From DASZHJ01 sp035280245 (GTDB taxonomy: Bacteria; Pseudomonadota; Alphaproteobacteria; ATCC43930; CGMCC-115725), in contig DATEGF010000317.1 in NCBI GenBank assembly GCA_035280245.1, forward strand, positions 1 through 18,227: DNA of 18,227 nucleotides. Direction: 5' to 3'. Of the stretch, positions 1-6,861 are shown piece after piece; positions within the stretch are counted from its first letter, which is position 1, and each line of letters starts with the position of its first letter. Under the pieces are notes generated by a model. It searched no databases, was not told the origin of the DNA, and saw only the letters and a program-made list of their open reading frames with translations. The position numbers and the translations under genes are program-made.

Positions 1-609
1 CCTCGGATCGCCGCGCTTGTCCTCGCCGCTGGTCAGTCCCGGCGCATGGGTACGCTCAACAAGCTGCTGATCGAGATCGACGGCGTGCCGATGGTCCGCC
101 GGGTGGTGGAGATGCTGCGCCATTCGGCGGCCGGTCCGATCGTTGTCGTAACCGGTCACGAGCGTGAGCGGGTCGCGGCGGCGCTGAAGGATCTGGACGT
201 GAGGGTGGTGCACAATCTCGACTACGCGCAGGGCCTCTCGACCTCACTCCGGGCCGGCATCGCGGCGCTCCCCAGCGATACCGACGGCGCGCTCGTCTGC
301 CTCGGCGACATGCCGCGCGTGAGTGCCTCCGAGGTCAATCGCCTGATCGGTGCCTTCAACCCCGTGGAAGGCCGCGGCATCGTCGTGCCTACGCTCAACG
401 GCAAGCGCGGCAATCCCGTGCTGTGGTCGAGGCAGTTCTTCGCGGAGATGACCCAGGTCGCGGGGGACGTTGGCGCCCGTCACCTGATCGGCATTTATCC
501 TGAGATGGTGGCGGAGGTCGAGATGGCGGGCGATGGCGTGCTCACCGACATCGATACGCCGCAGGCGCTCGCCAAGCTCGCGGCGTCCGGCGTGAAAGTG
601 ACCGCCTGA
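1..609 (+). CDS. MobA-like nucleotidyltransferase (NTP_transf_3), 5' end outside window
   Basis: The reading frame is open from base 1, so the gene starts upstream; 202 residues are visible. The first visible residues carry the nucleotide-binding signature LVLAAGQSRRMG followed by NKLL, where the conserved lysine sits. CLGDMP at about visible residues 100-105 supplies the metal-binding Asp, and GNPVLW follows. This is the pattern of the CTP:molybdopterin cytidylyltransferase (MocA/MobA-like) family, which transfers a nucleotide to molybdopterin in the cytoplasm for xanthine dehydrogenase or CO dehydrogenase type enzymes. The ATG at 46 is too late, because it would remove the signature loop. 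In alphaproteobacteria such a domain is often fused behind a molybdopterin-binding domain; whether that holds here cannot be seen. It ends three bases before a convergent gene. Substrate (CTP or another NTP) is inferred from family only. Confidence 0.85.
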   Translation, partial: PRIAALVLAAGQSRRMGTLNKLLIEIDGVPMVRRVVEMLRHSAAGPIVVVTGHERERVAAALKDLDVRVVHNLDYAQGLSTSLRAGIAALPSDTDGALVCLGDMPRVSASEVNRLIGAFNPVEGRGIVVPTLNGKRGNPVLWSRQFFAEMTQVAGDVGARHLIGIYPEMVAEVEMAGDGVLTDIDTPQALAKLAASGVKVTA

Positions 610-612
610 GCC

Positions 613-1092
613 TCAGGAGGCTCCGGGCATGTAGCGCTTGTCGACGATTTCATCCTGAGCCTGGCGCTCAGGGATCAGCTCCACGACGAAGGTATCGTGA
701 AACCCGATATGGCCGGGGCCTCTGCCCGTGTACCAGCTCGCGAGCGACTCGATCTTGACGTACCGGACGTCGCCAGCGCGCAGGACAAGCTCCTTGAACT
801 GGTGCGCATAGACTCCCGGGCTGTCCACGCTGACGTGGTACTGCCCCGGCGGCAGGTCGCGATACGAAATCCCGCCCGGCTCGGAGATCTGCGCCGGCGC
901 GTCGTTCAAATAAATCAGCGGCCGAGACAGGCTCTCATAGGGTTCCCAGTCCCGGTAGAAATAGATCCGGGCCAGGCCGGAGGCAGCGGGCGCAACGCTT
1001 GCCGAGGCCATGGAGGGCTCACTGACATGGCCCTGACACGCCGATAAGACGAGGCTCAGCGTGATTGCGGAAATGCATGTGACATTACGCAT
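613..1092 (-). CDS. DUF2846-type lipoprotein
   Basis: 159 residues. The chosen ATG at 1092 gives a classic lipoprotein signal: a short basic start (MRN), a hydrophobic stretch and the lipobox LSAC with Cys19 as the lipidated residue. An AGGAA lies about 6 bases upstream. The frame stays open to 1488, but that extension has no signal character and runs into the neighbouring gene. The mature part contains ARIYFYRDW, then PLIYLNDAP and YVKIES, resembling DUF2846 proteins, small beta-rich envelope proteins of unknown role. It is probably anchored in a membrane facing the periplasm. It converges on the nucleotidyltransferase, and the two stop codons are three bases apart within a short CCTGA/TCAGG inverted repeat (605-617). 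The family assignment is from memory of the pattern; no biochemical function is claimed. Confidence 0.75.
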   Translation of the reverse strand: MRNVTCISAITLSLVLSACQGHVSEPSMASASVAPAASGLARIYFYRDWEPYESLSRPLIYLNDAPAQISEPGGISYRDLPPGQYHVSVDSPGVYAHQFKELVLRAGDVRYVKIESLASWYTGRGPGHIGFHDTFVVELIPERQAQDEIVDKRYMPGAS

Positions 1093-1251
1093 GACGTTCC
1101 TGCCGAGGTCGTTTCCGGCCGGCAAAACCATAGGCGCCTCCGCCGGCTGTCGCAACCGACACCCTCGCCTGTTCCGCGCCCACGTGGGCGCGAACCCAGC
1201 ATTGGTCAGAGGGTAGCGGAAGACCAGTCCGAGGGGATCACGTTCGCGTGC

Positions 1252-1284
1252 GGTCGGGGCGCGCGGTGAGCGCGCGCCCCGACC
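1252..1284 (-). terminator. Strong GC hairpin after the phosphoesterase gene
   Basis: A perfect 14-bp stem (1252-1265 with 1271-1284) closes a 5-base loop (GTGAG), 11 bases past the phosphoesterase stop. No T-run follows on the minus strand, so it is either a U-tract-less terminator or an mRNA 3'-end stabiliser. The pairing is seen directly; the role is inferred. Confidence 0.6.
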
Positions 1285-1295
1285 GACCGAGCCGC

Positions 1296-2669
1296 CTACT
1301 TCGAGCTCAGGTTCAATGCGTGAGTCAGGTTGTTGGTTTTGGCGTCGCGCGTGCCGAGCGGTGCCAGGCCGTAACGCGTCTCGATCAGCTTCAGGATCGA
1401 GGTGGTGTCGTAAACGGTGTGGTCCACATAGTGCTTGCGCGCCAACGGCGAGATGATCAGCGTCGGCACCCGCGAGCCCGGACCCCAACGGTCGATCTTG
1501 GGCGGCGCCACGTGGTCCCAGAACCCGCCGTTCTCGTCATAGGTCACGATGATCACCGTGCCCTTCCAGAGCGGGCTCTTGCGGATCTTCTCGATCACGC
1601 CCATCGCGTGCTTGTCGCCCGAGAGCGTGTCGGTGTAGCCGGGGTGCTCGTTGTAGTCACCATAAGGCTTCCAGAACACGACCGAGGGCAGCGAGCCGTC
1701 GTCGACCGCCGCCAGCATGTCGGTCTCGTCCTTGAGGTGCTGCTTCTTGGCTTCGGTGCCGTCGGCGTAGTTCTGGAAATAGGCGAAGACCTGATGGTGG
1801 TACTGGAAGTTCGGCCCCGGCTTGCCCGCGAGCGCGTCGTTCCAGCCGCCGGAGTACCAGGCCCAGGTAATGTTCTTCTCCGAGAGCGCATCGCCGATCG
1901 TCCGCATGGTCTGCGGCGGTAGCAGGTTCGACTTGTCGATGTCGGCTGGATGCGGTGTGAAGACCGTGAAGGTCGTGTTGATGCCGTAGCCATCCGGCGT
2001 CACTTGCAAATCCTTGATGAAATGGCCCTTGTCATCGAGGGTCGACTTCATCGAGTCCGGCGCGTTATCGAAGCGCGGCGTGCACGCGCAGATCGTCCAG
2101 AAATGATTGAGGAACGAGCCGCCGAACGCCGCGTGGAAGAAGTGATCGGCGAGGGTGAACTCCTTCGCATACTGCCAGAGCGGCAGCTTGCTGCCGTCCT
2201 CATAGCCCATCACCATGCCCGCGGCGTCGCTCTCGAGCGCGAACCGGTCCATCTTGCCGCCGTCGATCTGCGCTTGCTCGTGATAGTACTTGTGCACGAG
2301 ATCGCCGAACTTGGTGCCGGGCGGCACGTATTGATTGATCGGGAACGGCTTGTTCGGGAGGTCGCTGGGGAAGCGCGGATCCGTTGCCGGCGGTTTCTTG
2401 GTCGTGTCGATCACGGTCGGCAGGGTCTTGTAGGGCTTGCCGTCCTTGTCGACCTGGATCGAGTGCTTGCCGGCGTTGGCGAGACCGTCCGCGCCGGGGA
2501 AATGCCCGAACAGCTCGTCGAAGCTGTGGTTCTCCAGATAGATCACGACGATGTGGTCGATCTTCTGGATGCCCTTGGGCGCGGGCGCGGCTTTCTGCGC
2601 CTGAGCGGGTGCCAAGGCGAGCGCCAATCCAATCGCGGTTAGCGGCAAGAGGCGAGCCCAGTTCTTCAT
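1296..2669 (-). CDS. Secreted phosphoesterase (phospholipase C / acid phosphatase family)
   Basis: 457 residues. The ATG at 2669 is preferred over the one 39 bases upstream because it starts a clean Sec signal peptide (MKNWARLLPL, hydrophobic core, PAQA near residue 24) and has GGGGGAAAG just before it. Family hallmarks of the phosphoesterase superfamily (PF04185): IDHIVVIYLENHSFDELFG at about residues 37-55, with the metal-binding ENxSFD; TLADHFFHAAFGGSFLNHFW at about 172-191; TYDENGGFWDHVAPP near the C-terminus; and PGSRVPTLIISP. Members hydrolyse phosphomonoesters (AcpA type) or phospholipid head groups (phospholipase C type) in the periplasm or outside the cell. The substrate cannot be told from sequence. 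It is flanked by hairpins on both sides and looks monocistronic, which would suit a phosphate-scavenging role, but I saw no clear Pho box. Confidence 0.88.
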   Translation of the reverse strand: MKNWARLLPLTAIGLALALAPAQAQKAAPAPKGIQKIDHIVVIYLENHSFDELFGHFPGADGLANAGKHSIQVDKDGKPYKTLPTVIDTTKKPPATDPRFPSDLPNKPFPINQYVPPGTKFGDLVHKYYHEQAQIDGGKMDRFALESDAAGMVMGYEDGSKLPLWQYAKEFTLADHFFHAAFGGSFLNHFWTICACTPRFDNAPDSMKSTLDDKGHFIKDLQVTPDGYGINTTFTVFTPHPADIDKSNLLPPQTMRTIGDALSEKNITWAWYSGGWNDALAGKPGPNFQYHHQVFAYFQNYADGTEAKKQHLKDETDMLAAVDDGSLPSVVFWKPYGDYNEHPGYTDTLSGDKHAMGVIEKIRKSPLWKGTVIIVTYDENGGFWDHVAPPKIDRWGPGSRVPTLIISPLARKHYVDHTVYDTTSILKLIETRYGLAPLGTRDAKTNNLTHALNLSSK

Positions 2670-2741
2670 TCTTTCCCCCATCGGTTTGATCAGGCCAGTG
2701 GCGGACACCCTGCCGCCGCGGCTCGGCGAGTGCCAGTCACG

Positions 2742-2766
2742 AGCGCGAGAATTCGCGCCTCGCGCT
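2742..2766 (-). terminator. Possible terminator hairpin after the CoA-transferase operon
   Basis: AGCGCGAG (2742-2749) pairs perfectly with CTCGCGCT (2759-2766) around a 9-base loop, about 40 bases past the stop of the CoA-transferase beta subunit. No T-run follows, so the role is a modest inference. Confidence 0.35.
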
Positions 2767-2804
2767 GATAGCGGCTCTTGGTGACAGTTCGATGACGGCG
2801 CGTC

Positions 2805-3488
2805 TCATACTGCCGCCGCTCGCAGTGGGCGCCAGCTCTCGGCAAGCATGAGTGGCGGCTCGGTGAGTGCCTGCAGGTCGCCGAGCGTCATGCCCTCGAT
2901 CAGCTCGATCACCGTCAACCCCTGCGGCGTGACGTCGATGACGGCGAGGTTCGTGTAGATCCGCCTCACGCAGCGAGGCGCGGTCAGCGGATAGGTGCAG
3001 CGGTGGCGCAGCCGTGGCTCGCCTTCCTTGGTCGTATGCTCAAGCAGCACGCGCACCTCGCGCGCGCCGGCGGCGAGATCCATGGCCCCACCGACGCCGG
3101 GCGCGAAATGTGGGTCGTTCGTGGTCCAGTTCGCGAGGTCGCCATCGACCGATACCTCGAATGCGCCCATGAGTGACAGGTCCACATGGCCGCCGCGGAT
3201 CATCAGGAACGCGTCGGTGTGGTGGAAGAACGACCCGCCTGGCAGCAGGGTGGCGGCACCTTTGCCCGCATTGATGAGATCGGGATCGATCTCGCCCGGC
3301 CCGGGCGCTTTGCCAAGACCCAAGATGCCATTCTCGCTGTGGAACACGATCTCCCGATCCGCCGGGATGAAATCGGCGACCAGGGTCGGGAGGCCGATAC
3401 CCAGATTGACGTAAGCGCCATCGGGGATGTCCTGGGCGGCGCGCCAGGCGATCTGTCGGCGGCTGAGCGATTTCACCGGTACGGTCAT
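2805..3488 (-). CDS. 3-oxoacid CoA-transferase, beta subunit
   Basis: 227 residues, normal for the B subunit of family I CoA-transferases (ScoB/PcaJ/AtoA type). The SENG motif at residues 51-54 contains the catalytic glutamate (Glu52) that forms the glutamyl-CoA thioester. It is followed by GILGLG and the conserved INAGK and LPGGSFFHHTDAF stretches. With the alpha subunit it should move CoA from succinyl-CoA to a 3-oxoacid such as acetoacetate or 3-oxoadipate. Its start overlaps the alpha-subunit stop by four bases, so translation is coupled. No other 3-oxoadipate gene is nearby, whereas the next gene upstream makes acetoacetate, so I favour acetoacetate as the acceptor. That choice is contextual, not visible in the residues. 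Confidence 0.92.
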   Translation of the reverse strand: MTVPVKSLSRRQIAWRAAQDIPDGAYVNLGIGLPTLVADFIPADREIVFHSENGILGLGKAPGPGEIDPDLINAGKGAATLLPGGSFFHHTDAFLMIRGGHVDLSLMGAFEVSVDGDLANWTTNDPHFAPGVGGAMDLAAGAREVRVLLEHTTKEGEPRLRHRCTYPLTAPRCVRRIYTNLAVIDVTPQGLTVIELIEGMTLGDLQALTEPPLMLAESWRPLRAAAV

Positions 3489-4156
3489 CTGGCGTTGGGC
3501 ACGTGCACGACGCGATCGACGAAGATGCCGGGCGTCACGATCATCTCGGGATCGAGCTCGCCCAGACCAACGATCTCCTTCACCTGCACCACCGTGATGT
3601 CGGCCGCCATGGCGACGGTCGGGTTGAAGTTCCGCGCGGCCTTGCGATAGACGAGATTGCCCCAGCGGTCAGATTTTTGCGCTTTGCAGAAGGCGATGTC
3701 GCCCCTGAGCGGCTTCTCCAGCACATAGGTGCGGCCGTCGATCTCACGGACCTCCTTGCCCTCGGCAAGCCGAGTGCCGACGCCAACCGGCGAGTAGAAC
3801 CCGCCGAGGCCTGCGGCGGCGCAGCGCATGCGCTCGCTAAGCGTCCCCTGCGGCACCAGCTCGAGTTCGAGCCTGCCGGCCTTGTAGGCGGCTTCGAACG
3901 CGTGCGGCTTGTCGGTGCGCGGATAGGAGCAGATCACCTTTCTGACGCGGCCATTCGCGATTAGCGCCGCGAGGCCGCGGTCTCCGCTCCCGGCATTGTT
4001 CGCGACCGCGATCAGGTCCTTGGCGCCTTGCTCCAGCAACGCCTCCAGCAGCTCGTCCGCCATGCCAACGGCACCGAAGCCTGCGCAGAGGATAGTGGCG
4101 CCGTCCTTCACATCCGCTACGGCGGCGGCGAGGCTTTGGACGCGCTTGTCGATCAT
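3485..4156 (-). CDS. 3-oxoacid CoA-transferase, alpha subunit
   Basis: 223 residues, full length for the A subunit. The CoA-binding signature region near residues 23-35 reads ILCAGFGAVGMAD; one glycine of the usual GGFG is alanine, a minor departure. NNAGSG at 53-58 and the CKAQKSDRWGNL stretch at about 157-168 are typical of the family. It pairs with the beta subunit (four-base overlap) to form the heteromeric cytoplasmic transferase that activates 3-oxoacids with succinyl-CoA. Only six bases separate it from the upstream cleavage enzyme, and no strong Shine-Dalgarno is visible in front of its ATG, so expression probably depends on readthrough and coupling within the operon. The product acetoacetyl-CoA can enter thiolysis or polyhydroxybutyrate synthesis. 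Confidence 0.92.
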   Translation of the reverse strand: MIDKRVQSLAAAVADVKDGATILCAGFGAVGMADELLEALLEQGAKDLIAVANNAGSGDRGLAALIANGRVRKVICSYPRTDKPHAFEAAYKAGRLELELVPQGTLSERMRCAAAGLGGFYSPVGVGTRLAEGKEVREIDGRTYVLEKPLRGDIAFCKAQKSDRWGNLVYRKAARNFNPTVAMAADITVVQVKEIVGLGELDPEMIVTPGIFVDRVVHVPNAR

Positions 4157-4162
4157 CGCGGC

Positions 4163-5101
4163 CTAGAAGGTCACGCGGTCGCCGCCCTTGAGGTGCAGCA
4201 TCTCGCGGGCGTCTTGCGGGCTCGCGATCTCCAGCGACAGGTTCTCGAGGATGCTGCGGATGCGGCGCACCTGATCGGCGTTCGACTTCGCGAGCTGTCC
4301 TTTGCCGACGTAGAGCGAGTCCTCGAGGCCCACACGCACATTGCCGCCCATGATTGCGCCCATGGTGACGAAGGGCAGCTGGTGCCGGCCCGCCGCCAGG
4401 ATCGACCAGTAGTAATCCGTGCCAAAGAGTTTGTCGGCGATGTTCTTCATGTGGTTGAGGTTGTCGGGGTCGGCGCCGATGCCCCCGAGGATCCCGAAGA
4501 TCGTCTGTACGAAGAGCGGCGGCTTGACCAGCTTCCGATCCAAAAAGTGAGCCAGCGTATAGAGATGGCCGACGTCGTAGCATTCGAACTCGAAGCGCGT
4601 GCCGTGTCCTTCGCCAAGCTCTTTAAGAATGCGCTCGATATCTTTGAAGGTATTACGGAATATGAAGTCTCGCGAGCCCTCGAGGTGCTTTGGCTCCCAG
4701 TCGTACTTCCATTCCTTGTAGCGGGCGAGCATCGGGTAGAGCCCGAAGTTCATCGAGCCCATGTTGAGCGAGGTCATCTCGGGCGAGGCCTTGAGGGGCG
4801 CCGCCAGACGTTCCTCGACGGTCATGCCGTGGCCGCCGCCGGTGGTGATATTCACCACCGCCGCGGTCGCCTGCTTGATTCGTGGCAGGAACTGCATGAA
4901 GACCGCGGGATCGGGCGTCGGGCGACCGTCCTTGGGGTCGCGCGCGTGGAGATGGAGGATCGACGCCCCCGCCTCCGCCGCGTCGATCGCCTGGGTCGCG
5001 ACCTCGTCGGGCGTTAGCGGCAGATGCGGACTCATCGTCGGGGTGTGGATCGACCCCGTGACCGCGCAGGTGATGATCACTTTCTTGGCCACGGCTGCCA
5101 T
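4163..5101 (-). CDS. Beta-keto acid cleavage enzyme (BKACE, DUF849)
   Basis: 312 residues. The family (founding member Kce, 3-keto-5-aminohexanoate cleavage enzyme) condenses a beta-keto acid with acetyl-CoA and releases acetoacetate plus a new CoA ester. The zinc site is visible as HLHARDP (His50, His52) together with Glu260 in VGLEDSLY. NITTGGG at about 85-90 and the NMGSMNFG stretch are also conserved. An excellent GGGAGGAA five bases before the ATG fixes the start. It heads a tight three-gene unit with both CoA-transferase subunits, which can use the acetoacetate it makes. The real substrate varies widely in this family (dehydrocarnitine, 3-keto-5-aminohexanoate and others) and cannot be read from these residues by eye. 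No carnitine dehydrogenase or lysine-fermentation gene is in the window. Confidence 0.9.
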   Translation of the reverse strand: MAAVAKKVIITCAVTGSIHTPTMSPHLPLTPDEVATQAIDAAEAGASILHLHARDPKDGRPTPDPAVFMQFLPRIKQATAAVVNITTGGGHGMTVEERLAAPLKASPEMTSLNMGSMNFGLYPMLARYKEWKYDWEPKHLEGSRDFIFRNTFKDIERILKELGEGHGTRFEFECYDVGHLYTLAHFLDRKLVKPPLFVQTIFGILGGIGADPDNLNHMKNIADKLFGTDYYWSILAAGRHQLPFVTMGAIMGGNVRVGLEDSLYVGKGQLAKSNADQVRRIRSILENLSLEIASPQDAREMLHLKGGDRVTF

Positions 5102-5162
5102 GACGCTTCCTCCCGAGATGTCGCACAGAGCGAGGGCCTAAGCCCCAGCACCCACGCTTATT

Positions 5163-6380
5163 TCACCCGTTCGCGCGGATGAAGTCACGCACCTTCGGGA
5201 AGATCTCCTCGCGCCAGCGCCGGCCATTGAACACGCCGTAATGTCCCACCCGCGGTTGCAGGTGATGGCCTTTGCGCGCCGCGGGAATACCGGTGCAGAG
5301 CTCGAGCGCCGCCCGGGTTTGGCCGGGTGCGCAGATGTCGTCGTTCTCGCCCTCGACACAGAGCAGCGCCGTCTTGGTGATGGCCGCGAGCTCTACTTTG
5401 CGACCTCGCGAGATGAAGCGACCGCTCGCGAGCGCATGCTCCCGGAACACGCGCCGCACGGTCTGCAGATAGAAGTCCGCCGGCAGGTCCATCACGCTGA
5501 GGTATTCGTCGTAGAACGCCTTGGTCGCCTGCGCGCTCTCGCCGTCGCCACGCACGAGATTGCGGAAGAGCTCCGTGTGCGCGGAGACGTGCCGATCGAG
5601 GTTCATGCTGACGAAGCCGATCAGCTGCAGGAAGCCGGGATAGACGCGTCGGAAGGCGCCGGGATAGCGTGCCGGGACCGGAGAGATCACATGCCGCTCG
5701 AACCAGTCGAGCGAGTGGCTCTCGCCGAACCGGCTGACCGAGGTCGGATTGACGCGGGTATCGATCGGTCCGCCCATCAGCACCATGCTCGCGGGTGCCG
5801 CGGGATCACCTTCGGCCGCCATCAGCGAGACCGCGGCCAAGACCGGCACCGAGGGCTGACAGACCGCAATGACGTGCGCGCCCGGTCGCAGAACGCGGAG
5901 ATCGTCGATCACGAGATCGATGTAGTCGTCGAGATCGAAGCGTCCATGCAGCAGCGGGACGTTCCGGGCATTGATCCAGTCGGTGATGTAGACGTCATGC
6001 TCGGGGAGCAGCGCTTCCACGGTCCCGCGCAGCAATGTCGGAAAATGTCCCGAGAGCGGCGCCACCACCAAGACGCGCGGCTGCTCGATCGCGATGTCCT
6101 TGCGGAAATGCAGCAGCGTGCAGAAGGGATGCCGCCGCACCGTCTCCTCATGGACCGAGACAGCACGGCCGGCGACCACAGTCTCGCGCAAGCCGAAGGC
6201 TGGGGGCTCATGAGATACGCCCGCGCGCGACATCAGCTCGCACGCCGCCGCGAGCGAGCGCACCATCGGGTGGCCGCCGAGTACCGGCCAAGGCTGGGCG
6301 AGCCACCCGCGCGCCGCCTCAGCGATCAAGCGCACGGGCGCAAGCGCGTCGGCCTGAGCCTGATAAGCGGCGTAGAGCAT
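5163..6380 (-). CDS. phaZ: Intracellular polyhydroxybutyrate depolymerase
   Basis: 405 residues, matching intracellular PhaZ proteins of the Cupriavidus PhaZa1 type, which break down the granule polymer to 3-hydroxybutyrate units. The N-terminus MLYAAYQAQADALAPVR is characteristic and supports this ATG, although no clear Shine-Dalgarno precedes it. The nucleophile region reads VCQPSVPV (Cys174), where most lipases have Ser. The other triad members fit GENDD (Asp347 or 348) and VGHYGVF (His380), in the order and spacing known for the family (183/355/388 in PhaZa1, from memory). There is no signal peptide, consistent with action on cytoplasmic granules. It is 61 bases upstream of the cleavage-enzyme gene in the same direction, and 3-hydroxybutyrate is one oxidation step from acetoacetate, so a shared metabolic purpose is likely. 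No polymer synthase or phasin gene is in view. Confidence 0.92.
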   Translation of the reverse strand: MLYAAYQAQADALAPVRLIAEAARGWLAQPWPVLGGHPMVRSLAAACELMSRAGVSHEPPAFGLRETVVAGRAVSVHEETVRRHPFCTLLHFRKDIAIEQPRVLVVAPLSGHFPTLLRGTVEALLPEHDVYITDWINARNVPLLHGRFDLDDYIDLVIDDLRVLRPGAHVIAVCQPSVPVLAAVSLMAAEGDPAAPASMVLMGGPIDTRVNPTSVSRFGESHSLDWFERHVISPVPARYPGAFRRVYPGFLQLIGFVSMNLDRHVSAHTELFRNLVRGDGESAQATKAFYDEYLSVMDLPADFYLQTVRRVFREHALASGRFISRGRKVELAAITKTALLCVEGENDDICAPGQTRAALELCTGIPAARKGHHLQPRVGHYGVFNGRRWREEIFPKVRDFIRANG

Positions 6381-6471
6381 GGCGGGTTTAGAAGCGGGAG
6401 GCGCGCGCGATGTGCGGGCGCGAGAGAGAGGCGGAAGGAATGTGCGAATCGCCTACGAAATCCACACTCTC

Positions 6472-6500
6472 GGTGTAGTGCGCTGCATCAAGCGCGTCAA
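6472..6500 (-). promoter_or_regulatory. Possible sigma-70-like promoter for phaZ
   Basis: On the minus strand TTGACG (6495-6500) and TACACC (6472-6477) are 17 bases apart, about 90 bases before the phaZ start. The -35 is good and the -10 poor. The octamer AGTGCGCT occurs twice in the same spacer (6477-6484 and 6511-6518) and could be a regulator half-site. Pattern only, low certainty. Confidence 0.25.
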
Positions 6501-6521
6501 GCGCTGACCTAGTGCGCTTGG

Positions 6522-6749
6522 CTACTCCTGCGACACGTACTTGAAGTACCGGCGGTCCGTGAGCACGCTGGCGGAGACGGTCTTGGTGTCTTGCGGCGCG
6601 CCGACGCGGGCGAGGCGCACGTGAGGGATCGGCTCGTCTCCGAAGTGCGAGACGTCGACGACTTCCCACAGCACCTTGCGGCGGTCGGTCGAAAGGAAGC
6701 GCTGCCCCACCTCGATGCCGTTCACATCCGGTCGGCCAAGCCAACTCAT
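6522..6749 (-). CDS. Small conserved-looking protein of unknown function
   Basis: 75 residues from the ATG at 6749, which has AAGGGG about nine bases upstream. A TTG start at 6773 (83 residues), with AGAAGG about eight bases before it, is equally possible. The sequence begins MSWLGRPDVNGIEVGQRF and continues KVLWEVVDVS and PHVRLARVG, with several predicted short beta strands, no signal peptide, no membrane segment and no cysteine. It looks like a compact soluble beta-barrel-like protein. I do not recognise a named family. It stands alone between phaZ and the kynurenine genes, separated from both by roughly 90-140 bases. Codon use and G+C are like those of its neighbours, which argues that it is real rather than a chance frame. 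Confidence 0.65.
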   Translation of the reverse strand: MSWLGRPDVNGIEVGQRFLSTDRRKVLWEVVDVSHFGDEPIPHVRLARVGAPQDTKTVSASVLTDRRYFKYVSQE

Positions 6750-6861
6750 GCGGTGCGACCCCTTGCGCGCCAACGACCCACCTTCTGTCGAGCCCCCGCT
6801 CCGCTCAGACTCGCGCCGCCGGCCGCACCCGTACGAGTGTCAAGATTGAGCTTCCGCGCGC

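Noticed and set aside
613..1488. Long form of the lipoprotein gene starting at 1488
   Set aside because: It would run through the 14-bp hairpin and into the phosphoesterase gene, and the lipobox signal fits only the ATG at 1092.
5241..6512. Long plus-strand open frame (423 codons) opposite phaZ
   Set aside because: The composition is typical of the antisense of a G+C-rich gene (Arg, His, Asp, Val-rich), no motif is seen, and it mirrors a convincing full-length depolymerase.
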